Shown: in pieces, positions 40,011 through 49,200 of the stretch
Layout of the letters: each line of letters begins with the position of its first letter
Numbering within the stretch: the first letter of the stretch is position 1
Source: Saccharomycopsis crataegensis
Lineage: Eukaryota; Ascomycota; Saccharomycetes; Ascoideales; Saccharomycopsidaceae
Reading direction: 5' to 3'
Length of the DNA stretch: 64,000 nt
NCBI RefSeq assembly: GCF_037102585.1
Contig: NW_027043820.1
Coordinates: 434,001-498,000 of the forward strand
Translations under genes and position numbers: made by a program
Notes under the pieces: model-generated
Told to the model about the DNA's origin: nothing
Database searches by the model: none
Seen by the model: only the letters and a program-made list of their open reading frames with translations

Positions 40011-40399
40011 GAGAGGGTGTTGAGTTGGCAATCCAAAGTTATGTGGTTAGTCATTGTTCATGGAACCTTCTAGAACTCATGGAACCTTCTAGAACTTATG
40101 GAACCTTCTAGAATTCCATGGAACATTCTAGAACTCATGGAACCTTCTAGAATTCCATGGAACATTCTAGAACTCATGGAACCTTCTAGAATTCCATGGA
40201 ACATTCTAGAGCTTATGGAACCTTCTAGAACCCATTGAGATTAATATAAATATGGGCCATGCCCCCATAGTCTGAGTTTGTCCTTTATATAATTTAGATA
40301 GTTAACAAGTAAAACAAGTATAACAAGGGAATAAATATTATTGAATATTATTGTTATCAATGTCTTTTGTAACTAGAGTTACAAAACTACAACATTCCC

Positions 40400-41267
40400 A
40401 ACCAAGAAAGCGAACCTTAGAGCTCATAAAACTGCATTTCAGCCTTTTCAAAAACAACTTGTTCTCCCGACACACATCAAAAAACTGCTTGAGCAAACCC
40501 AAATGCTCTTCCCTGTTTGGCGACGCCAAGAGAACATCATCAACATAATTACGGGCAGTTGAAAGGTGTGATATTTTCTTGGCTAAGTATGATTGTAGGT
40601 GAGAAGGGGCTGATGTGAGTCCGAAGGGTAATCTCAAGTACTCGTACTTGAGCCCTTCAAACTCAAAAGCCGTGAATCTACTAGAATTCTCATCGAGGGT
40701 AAGTTGATGAAAGCCTTCCGTTAAATCCACGGTTGAGAACACCTTATTGGCCAGAAAGATCTGGATCAATTCATCGTAACTGGGAAGGTTCTGATTAAAC
40801 CTTTTCAATAAAAGGTTGATTTGACGAAAATCAATAACCAAACGAATCTCCCCAGTCTTCTTCTTGACAACTAGAAAAGGTGAAGAATAAGGCGAGTTAG
40901 AGGGTTGAATAAGTTTAGAATCAACCATACGCCTAATATGATTTCTAACCTCATGCAAAAGAGCAATCTTAACCTTCGGAATATACGGGGTCGTTGGAAC
41001 TTCTTCCGACATCGGTTCAAGCCTGATATTATCTGCCCCCCGAGACTCAACAACTTGATTAATCCCAAGCTTCTCCGCAAAAATATCCGCATAATCAAAC
41101 AACAATTTCTCTAATCTAGGATCGTCTATCTCAACAGGATCCAGGCTAAGAGCAGCCATAGCACTAATACTTTCAATGGATTTCTCATCCAAATCGTCCA
41201 CCCCCACCACGGCGAGGGCAGTCCATGCTCTGATGTCCGTGTCCTTTACACTGGAAACAATTTCCAA
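40400..41267 (-). CDS. gypsy Pol, RT part
   Basis: Pol on the 5' side of the Copia-A1 insertion. RT motifs: LVIDFRQIN, STVDLTEGFHQ, LPFGLTSAP and the catalytic YVDD in NYVDDVLLA. It overlaps the end of Gag by about 80 bp in a different frame. Between Gag and RT I recognise no clear D-S/T-G protease block. Confidence 0.88.
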
Positions 41268-42147
41268 GAATAAGCAACAGCCTCACCTCCTCCTGGGTGA
41301 GATTAAATTTCTTGCAGAGGGCGGCAATCTTACCACTAGACTTGCGAGGGTATGAGTTTCCCCGAGAACTTGGTACTGATTGCAAAGCATCCAATTCCAT
41401 TGGCATCGGACCACCTCTATCCATAGGCGAAAACGTAGACGGCATAGGGATAGTCAGAGTATGGATGGTTCTTTCAGTAAGATCATTAATACTAAGTGCA
41501 TGAGAAATCACATCATCTAATTTCTCATAAATGCGTCCTGCATCTGCAATGTGCTTCTGCAAACGCGGGTCCAAGGAATCGATAAAACGATTAATTTTTG
41601 AACGTTCTGACCAATCTGGAATGTACACAACATTCGCTTGAAACTCAGCAACGTGGGACAGAAGCGCTTTTCCTTTTTGCGCAATTGTCCACAATGTTCT
41701 TTCCAAAATGTCAACCATATCAACTCTAGAAAAGTGCGCAAGCACTTGAGCCTTAAAGGCTCTATAAGAGATATCTGACGGCAAGGAGTCAGAGAAAGAA
41801 GAAAAACTTCTAAAAGTATCTTGAGCCACGTTTCTCACGATAAAACTCATCTTATACTTGTCATTCCAATTAAGTGGCATCTGGTGTTCTGCATACTGGA
41901 AGAAGTCATGCAATGCCATGGGAGTGCGGGCAAGCATCCCTGTACTAAACGGCTTTCCGTTAAACTTGACCTCCATAGGGTCTAACACGCGACCGGCCTT
42001 CTCTTTACCGTGAAGCATTTCAACGAGCTCCATGAGCAACAGACGATTAGAATCGTCCAACGGTCCACCCGGCATACTCATCTCGTTTTCTTCGCCTGAA
42101 TAATTATCTTCTTCGTCTGAGCTAGGGCTTAAACCAAATACAGTCAT
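41185..42147 (-). CDS. gypsy Gag
   Basis: 320 codons from ATG 42147 (MTVFGLSPSSDEED). Acidic N-terminus, capsid-like central region (LPSDISYRAFKAQVLAHF), and one CCHC knuckle near the C-terminus (CFQCKGHGHQSMDC) followed by RRGGGGR. Forms the particle and packages RNA in this family. Confidence 0.88.
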   Translation of the reverse strand: MTVFGLSPSSDEEDNYSGEENEMSMPGGPLDDSNRLLLMELVEMLHGKEKAGRVLDPMEVKFNGKPFSTGMLARTPMALHDFFQYAEHQMPLNWNDKYKMSFIVRNVAQDTFRSFSSFSDSLPSDISYRAFKAQVLAHFSRVDMVDILERTLWTIAQKGKALLSHVAEFQANVVYIPDWSERSKINRFIDSLDPRLQKHIADAGRIYEKLDDVISHALSINDLTERTIHTLTIPMPSTFSPMDRGGPMPMELDALQSVPSSRGNSYPRKSSGKIAALCKKFNLTQEEVRLLLILGNCFQCKGHGHQSMDCPRRGGGGRFG

Positions 42148-42218
42148 ACACTAGGATAACCAAGCTATGCTATTAAACGACAACAGAAGTTTATAATCAG
42201 TGGAGTCTGTAAAACTAA

Positions 42219-42237
42219 AAACCTAGTGGTGCTACCA
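42219..42237 (-). other. gypsy primer-binding site for tRNA-iMet
   Basis: TGGTAGCACCACTAGGTTT, two bases inside the 5' LTR, is perfectly complementary over 19 nt to the 3' end plus CCA of the tRNA-iMet gene at 42454-42525. Confidence 0.93.
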
Positions 42238-42453
42238 ATTGTTATATTACGATGCGACTATACTAGATGTAGTTAGTCACGGGTTAGGATTGATTTAGTA
42301 ATACTCTCTGAAGAACCAGAGATCATATATATTGAAAACTTTTCATAATCGACGACTATAATTATATACTAATGGTTATGAGCTTATGGTTATGAGCACG
42401 TGTATCATTGCCTATAACCAATAGCTCAAACCATACTACAACATAATCCATTC

Positions 42454-42525
42454 AGCGCCATGGCGCAGTGGAAGCGCATTGGGCTCATAACCCAAATGTC
42501 CTAGGATCGAAACCTAGTGGTGCTA
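42454..42525 (+). tRNA. initiator tRNA-Met(CAT)
   Basis: 72 nt, AGCGCCATGGCGCAGTGGAAGC..., A1-U72 pair, anticodon stem TTGGG/CCCAA around CTCATAA, T loop ATCGAAA and GGATCGAAACC, all initiator features. T-run terminator directly after (42526-42532). Its 3' end is the gypsy primer and its anticodon region the Copia-A/B primer. Gypsy LTR edge lies 10 bp upstream. Confidence 0.96.
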
Positions 42526-42553
42526 TTTTTTTCAGTTTATGCCATATTAAATA

Positions 42554-43608
42554 CAGTGTTTTCATTTTTTATTCGTACCAACCACCGGAAATGTTCATAC
42601 CAGTGGCAAAAAATAATTCATACCGACCCCCGGTATTTTTCGTACCACCGCAGCGGGATTTATTCAGACCATCTAAGAAAAATAGTTCATACTATTGCAC
42701 TTTAATTATTCATACCAACAGAATACAAAATTCATACTAAATGCATAAAATTCTTAAGCTTTCATTAATATTTTATCTTTGATATTATTAAACATGTTAT
42801 AGGGGACCCGCACACCCAATAAAGCCCCTTTGCAATACTCATTTACCATTTCAAAGGCTCATAACCAAATTTTGGAGTGGTTTCGTCCTTCCTTAAAATT
42901 TTAAATTTTCATCAATTTGTTTTGGAGCTTTGTTGCGTCTTTATGTAATTTTTTTTATAGTTTTTACTTTTTTTTTTTTTGGTTTGTTTTCTGTATTTTG
43001 TTTTCTAATTTTTTTTCTTCATCTTCGGTATTTGTTTTCAAAAGAGCTGCTGTTGTAAACAGAGATCAATATGTCTAGAAGCATGTCTGCAGAATCCCTT
43101 GTAACTATCAAGGGAAATATTTTCTGTGGCTTCTTTCACCCTTGGAGTTAATTGCTCCTTCTTGCTCAAGTTTGATCTTTTGACTTTACTCTTACATACT
43201 GACCAGAATTCTTCTATAGCATTCAACCCTGGAGAATAAGGAGGTAAAAACACAAGTTCCAAGCCACTCAGTGCCACTAGTAACTGAAGATCACGTCGTT
43301 TATGAATGGCAGCATTATCAAGGATCAAATATTTCATACCTTTGAGCTCCTCGTTATTTTCTATTTGCTGGATCACTGACTTTACAAAACTGTAGAAGTG
43401 ATTAGCTGTAGTACCTTTACTCACTTTGTCAATGGTCGTTTCTGAATCAAGTTTTCTCTTCTTATTGGATGTAGCCACTGGAGTTCTGACCTTCAATTCA
43501 ATACAACCTTTGACAGAAATTGCCCCAATGAACGAAATATTAAGCCCTCTAGTTACGGGAACAGTAAGAACTGCTTTTTCACCTACAGCAGACCATCCAT
43601 ACTCACGC
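42554..43608 (-). mobile_element. Tc1/mariner-like transposon, copy 2, truncated
   Basis: Terminal repeat CAGTGTTTTCATTTTTTATTCG starts at 42554 after TA (42552-42553), 27 bp past tRNA-iMet. Same sequence as copy 1 in reverse, without its 113-bp deletion, but cut at 43608 where an LTR-A begins; the transposase 5' half and other TIR are not in the window. Confidence 0.92.
43038..43608 (-). pseudogene. mariner copy 2 transposase, C-terminal part
   Basis: In frame from REYGWSAVGEKA to the stop at 43038, including the segment missing from copy 1 (FIGAISVKGCIELKVRTPVA, KKRKLDSETTIDKVS), second catalytic D (YLILDNAAIH) and final E (SPGLNAIEEFWSVCK). Lacks the DNA-binding region and first catalytic D because of the LTR-A junction at 43608/43609. 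Confidence 0.9.
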
Positions 43609-44955
43609 TGTTGAGTTGGCAATCCAAAGTTATGTGGTTAGTCATTGTTCATGGAACCTTCTAGAACTCAGGGAACCTTCTAGAACTCAGGGAACCTTCT
43701 AGAACTTATGGAACCTTCTAGAACTTATGGAACCTTCTAGAACTTATGGAACCTTCTAGAACCCATTGAGATTAATATAAATATGGGCCATGCCCCCCAT
43801 AGTCTGAGTTTGTCCTTTATATAATTTAGATAGTTAACAAGTAAAACAAGTATAACAAGGGAATAAATATTATTGAATATTAGTGTTATCAATGTCTTTT
43901 GTAACTAGAGTTACAAAACTACAACAGGTTATGAGTTCAAATGCTCTCACTTCGTTCGCTGCTGATGAGAAGTTGAAGGGTTCCGGGAACTTTTATGATT
44001 GGTTTACTTTGATCAGTGTTAAGATGAAGATGAAAGGTCTTGGTTTACATGCTTACTTGATCAATGGGGAAACCGGAACCGACGGGCTGGAAACTGCTAA
44101 TGAAGTTGCCCAATTGATTGCTACTATGGATGAGATTATTTCAACAGCCATTTTCAACAGCATCTCGGGCGCTGCTTTGACTAAGGCTTCCGAATTTGAT
44201 GGTACTGGTAGAAACTTGTTTATGTTTCTCAAGGATGCTTATCGTACATTGACTGTTACAAATGCTGTTGGTATTATCTCAGATTTAATTGACGCTAAGT
44301 GGTTGAAATCTAGCAACGGAAACGTTGAGAATTTCATTGATGCCTTCAATCATTTCAAGAATACTGTTGGCAAATTAGACGGAAACACTGTGTTGTGTGC
44401 GTTGTTTTTGAGCTTGGGTCAGAAAGCCGGGTTTAATGCAACTCTTTCCAGGGAAGTCATGACTGCGTATGAGTCTAGAAATGGCAGGACTATTGGAAAT
44501 GTTGATATTGGGCTTGTCCAAGATTTGACAAGAGAAATCATTGGAGATAAATCGGTTGGTTCCACCAGTGTTGAGGGTTTGGAACCTGTGTTTGCTTTTA
44601 AGAAACAGTACAAGTGCTTCAATTGTGGAAAACCCGGTCATTTCAAGAAGGATTGCAAGGCTCCTAGAAAGGAGAGAATGGGTGGTGATCTGAAGAATCC
44701 ATCACCATCTTGGTATGCATTTATGGGAATGCATGGTAGGGCCTCCAGAGTGTACTTTGACTCTGGTGCCTCGCAACATATTTTGAATGACAGAAAGATG
44801 TTTGAAACCATTGGTCCTTTTTCTGGTGAGATCTCAGGTATTGATGGTAGTTCTCTCGAGGTTCAAGGTATCGGGTCTGCGGTGTTTAAGTTACGTGATA
44901 ACACCAGTATCGAAATCAAGGATGCTTATTATGTTCCAGGGTCAAAGGCCAATTT
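43609..44955 (+). mobile_element. Copia-A fragment: 5' LTR, Gag, protease start (fossil)
   Basis: LTR 43609-43926 (318 bp, six heat-shock-like units), PBS, then the gag region with CCHC knuckle and protease DSGASQHIL up to about 44953, where an inverted LTR-A begins. Sequence type agrees with A1 rather than A2/A3. Truncated; the flanks (CACGC on the left) are not repeated here. Confidence 0.9.
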
Positions 44956-45235
44956 TGTTGTAATTTTGTAACTCTAGTTACAAAAGACATTGATAACAAT
45001 AATATTCAATAATATTTATTCCCTTGTTATACTTGTTTTACTTGTTAACTATCTAAATTATATAAAGGACAAACTCAGACTATGGGGGGCATGGCCCATA
45101 TTTATATTAATCTCAATGGGTTCTAGAAGGTTCCATAAGTTCTAGAAGGTTCCATAAGTTCTAGAAGGTTCCATAAGTTCTAGAAGGTTCCATGAACAAT
45201 GACTAACCACATAACTTTGGATTGCCAACTCAACA
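44956..45235 (-). repeat. LTR-A, inverted, at a recombination junction
   Basis: 280 bp, four heat-shock-like units. Left flank is Copia-A gag sequence (AATTT), right flank is LINE-1 ORF2 (GTATA); no target duplication, so its two sides come from different insertions. Confidence 0.88.
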
Positions 45236-46220
45236 GTATAAGGATCCCGTTGTCTGCTTGAGGATGTTGATGATTAACTTGGCTAATTTTTTTCCAAAAT
45301 TTAAATGGGACAATAGTTGTTCCATATATTCGTGAGATATCCTATCGAACGCTTTCTCCAAATCCACAATTAGTATCAGCTTTTGTGGATTTGGTATTAT
45401 ATGCGTTTTATCTTTTGGATGAATTAGACTATCTAACATTTCTCTGAAAATGGTGATGTTGGAGAACGATGACCGGCCTGGAATAAAACCAGCTTGATCT
45501 TCCCCTATGATATCGGGCAAGTGCTTCAACAACCTATTATTAATTATTGTGGATAATAATCGAAGATTAGTGTTGATAAGGGCTATCGGCCTATAGTTTC
45601 CAATGTTTTCTTTTGACTTTCCAGGCTTTGGTATGATGTTAAAGAGTATAGTTCGGTAGTGGAATGGTAAATTTCCTTCAGTTAGAATGTGGTTAAATTC
45701 TTGAAGAAGGATGTGTTTGATTTGGGGAAATAATTCCTTATAAAATTTGTATGGGATTCCATCTATGCCCGGTGTGGACTTCAAATTTGCCGAATCAATT
45801 GCCAGTTTGAGTTCTTCCATTGTTATGGAGGAATCCATTTTTCTCTTCTCTTCAGGAGATATTCCTTGGGTTGGAATCACGTCCTGAAGATATTTATGTA
45901 TTTTTTTTGTGTCCTTTGTTCCTCTGGTTCCATCAAACAAGTCCATATAATATTCAGTTGCTATTTTCATTATCTCTTCATGAGATTGAACTAGTGACCC
46001 TTCTACATCTTTTAGCTGTTTTATTGGGCGTTGTTCTTGATATTGGTGGAAAACTTGGTTAATATGTTGATAATATTCCGTTACTTTATCAAGTTCAGGC
46101 ACTTTCACTTTTTTCAACATGTGTTTGAGTTTTTCTGCTTTGCATTTAATATCAATTATTAATTCATCGGTTCCTTGGATATCTTCATTTATAGATTGGT
46201 GCTTGAGAACATTAATGATT
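45236..46220 (-). pseudogene. LINE-1 copy 4 ORF2, RT part
   Basis: Open RT region: STPGIDGIPYKF, NYRPIALIN, QAGFIPGRSS, LIVDLEKAFDRI. At the A-run where copies 1 and 2 lose frame (A6), this copy has A7 (T7 at 45287-45293) and reads on as FGKKLAKLIINILKQ, so it records the intact state there. The YADD-containing half and finger are absent. Confidence 0.9.
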
Positions 46221-46225
46221 CTATC

Positions 46226-49200
46226 TGTTGTAGTTTTGTAACTCTAGTTACAAAAGACATTGATAACAATAATATTCAATAATATTTATTCCCTTGTTAT
46301 ACTTGTTTTACTTGTTAACTATCTAAATTATATAAAGGACAAACTCAGACTATGGGGGGCATGGCCCATATTTATATTAATCTCAATGGGTTCTAGAAGG
46401 TTCCATGAGTTCTAGAAGGTTCCATGAACAATGACTAACCACATAACTTTGGATTGCCAACTCAACACCCTCTCTCAATTCAAAGTCTCCATACCACAGA
46501 GCCTTCTCAACTCCAAGAATTGAGGGGCAGCAAGACCTTTTGTAAACATATCAGCAATCATAACACCAGTGCTCAAGTACTCCAAATTGATAGAGCCAGA
46601 TCCAATGTGGTCCCTGATAAAGTGAGTCCTGATGTCAATGTGTTTGGTGCGATGATGGAAAGCTGGATGCTTTGCCATCTCAATACACCCTTGGTTATCA
46701 TCAAACATCCTCACTGGACCAGTATTGATCCCAAATTCCTTGAACACTTGCATTAGCCATAATGCTTCCTTGACTCCTTCACTTAGTGACATGTATTCAG
46801 CCTCTGCCAAAGAAAGAGCAACAGTAGCTTGCTTCTTAGATCTCCATGTGATTGCACCATTGGCATATTTGAACACAAACCCAGTAGTAGACTTTCTGTC
46901 TGACTTATCTCCAGCCCAGTCAGCATCACAGTATCCAAGAAGCTCACCGTTATCATTATTGCCAGCCTCATATCTTATTCCCAAATCTTTGGTTCCTTTC
47001 AAGTATCTTAAAACTCTCTTTGCTGCCTTATAATGCACCTCCTTTGGTTCCTTGAGGTATCTGGATAGAACACCGACGATATAGCTGATATCGCTTCTAA
47101 CAGTATTAGCAGCAAACAATAATTTTCCAACCAAAGATCTGTAAGCTGTGGCATCACAATCCTCAGCACTGTTGTCCACCAAGGTGAGCTCCTGACCAGC
47201 AATAGTAGGCGTCTTATCTGGGTTGCAATTCTCCATTCCAAATTCCTTTAACATAGAGCCAATATAGTCTTTCAAGCTCATGTTAATACCTCCATTATCT
47301 TGCGAGATATTGATACCCAAAAATTTCCTGACTATTCCCAAGTCCTTCATCTTGAAGACATTCATCAATTCACTTTTCACTTTCCTGATGGCAAAATCTG
47401 AGGTACCAGCTATCAATAAGTCGTCAACATAGAGGGCAACCATCACAAATGACTTTTCAGACTTTCTTGAGTACAAACAATATTCAGCACCGTTTCTAAC
47501 AAAACCAAGAGACGACAATACACTGTGGATTCTCTCATTCCACACCAAGGGAGCTTGCTTCAATCCATATAAGCTTTTCTTCAATCTCAAAACCATTGTT
47601 TCTTTTCCCTTAACCACATACCCTTCCGGCTGTGTCATGTATAATTCTTCTTGAAGAGATCCGTTGAGGAATGCAGTTTTCACATCCATCTGATGAACTG
47701 CCATTCCATTCTTAGCTGCAATACTCAACATCAACCTGATAGATTCATAACGCACCACAGGTGAGAATGTCTCATTGTAGTCAATACCCTTCACCTGTGT
47801 GAATCCTCGAGCAACAAGTCTTCCCTTGAAGACTCCGTTATCTTTCTTTGCAAAGACCCAACGACATGTAATTGGCTTTCTTCCTTTCGGCAACTCGACC
47901 AATTCATAAGTGGAATTCTCCTTGTGAGCCGCAATTTCTTCGTCACAAGCGCGCTTCCATTCTGCACTTTCGTTGCTCTTCATGGCTTCCTTATAATTTC
48001 CAGGAACATCACTTCCACCAGCCAAAGCAGCAGCTTCACCAGCCATAAAACAAGAGGCAACATAATTCACAGGTTTGTACTCTAACAACTTGCCTTCGGC
48101 ATCATCATTCAGTTCTGATTCCTCATCACAATCACTTGGCTGTTCAACATGTGGCTCAATTTCCGAAACCACCAAGTTGTCATTGCTACTACCATTAGGA
48201 ACAAAAGAAGTAAGCTCTTTTGAGCTACTATCGTTTCTGTATTTCTTCCTTTGTGGTTTCTCAATAGCAATTTCCCTCTCTGAATCTGAACTGAATGTAT
48301 CAGATTCTTGTTCAACTTCTGCCAAGATCCCAAATGGATTTCTTTTAATCAAACCTGTACTTTTCTTGGGTCTAGAACCCGATGATCTTTTCCTTTTTGT
48401 AGCAGTAACCAACTTGAACTCTTCTGAAACCATCCTTGATGGGATTAACTCTCCAGTGGCATCCTCATCATCGTCTATGATTCTCATTTCCACGTCTTTG
48501 CTTGAGGAAACAGTGGACTCTCTTTCTGAATCATCCAAATAAGAAACCATTCGTTCATCATCAACAGAGATTTCACTTGCAACATCCTCTAAGTCTGGAT
48601 CACTTATAACAGGGCCTGGTGCAACGCCACCAGCAAAACCCATACCACCAGAGCTGTTTACCTTAGCAATCTCGGTATCCACATCAGTGACTCGCTTCAC
48701 ATCCTGATAGTAATATCTTGACTCATCAAATCTGACCTGAGTCGCCACAATAATCTTGTTGGCAGCAGGATCAAAAATTCTGTACGCACAGTGATCTCTA
48801 TCATACCCGAGCATCACTCCAACCTTGGCGGTAGCATCAAATTTTCCATTTCTCAAACTGTTTGGTATAACCACATATGCAAGGGAACCAAAGCAGCGAA
48901 GATGGTCAAGGCCCGGCTTGTATCCATACCAACGACCATATGGTGTGTGGAAATTAATAACGCGGGATGGCGTCCTGTTAATCAAATAAACAGCCGTGCG
49001 GACACCTTCAGACCAAAACTGAACCGGCATAGAAGCCCCAATAATTAAAGACCTAGTTTTGTCTTGAATTGTCCGATGCATTCTTTCAGCAACACCATTT
49101 TGATAACTATGGTGTGGCACAGTCAACTCATGGGCAATACCTTTGCTTCTCATGAAATCATGCAACTTTCCTGTAACAAATTCACCACCATTATCAGTGC

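Larger units (their letters stand above)
35294..40394 (+). mobile_element. Copia-A1, Ty1/copia LTR retrotransposon (looks whole)
   Basis: LTRs 35294-35680 (387 bp) and 40018-40394 (377 bp), otherwise near identical; TTCCC duplicated at 35289-35293 and 40395-40399, within gypsy pol. PBS GGTTATGAG at 35681, PPT GAGAGAGGG just before the 3' LTR. Gag-pol is one uninterrupted frame. Each LTR has nine heat-shock-like units. Looks whole and recent. Closest relative here is Copia-B, with mosaic identity in pol. Confidence 0.94.
32783..42443 (-). mobile_element. Ty3/gypsy element, split by Copia-A1 (fossil)
   Basis: About 4.55 kb without the nested Copia-A1. 5' LTR 42240-42443 and 3' LTR 32783-32986 (204 bp each, differing at about two sites, so fairly young). 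PBS 42219-42237, purine-rich PPT next to the 3' LTR (about 32987-32997). Gag and Pol are in overlapping frames, as in Ty3, where frameshifting is used. The main interruption is the Copia-A1 insertion (TTCCC duplicated). Left LTR edge is 12 bp (before LTR-E) from tRNA-Asp and right edge 10 bp from tRNA-iMet; the outer flanks do not match. Confidence 0.92.

Noticed and set aside
32997-42147. Ordinary host polymerase or helicase gene
   Set aside because: All motifs (YVDD RT, RNase H, HHCC integrase, LTRs, PBS, PPT) identify a Ty3/gypsy element.
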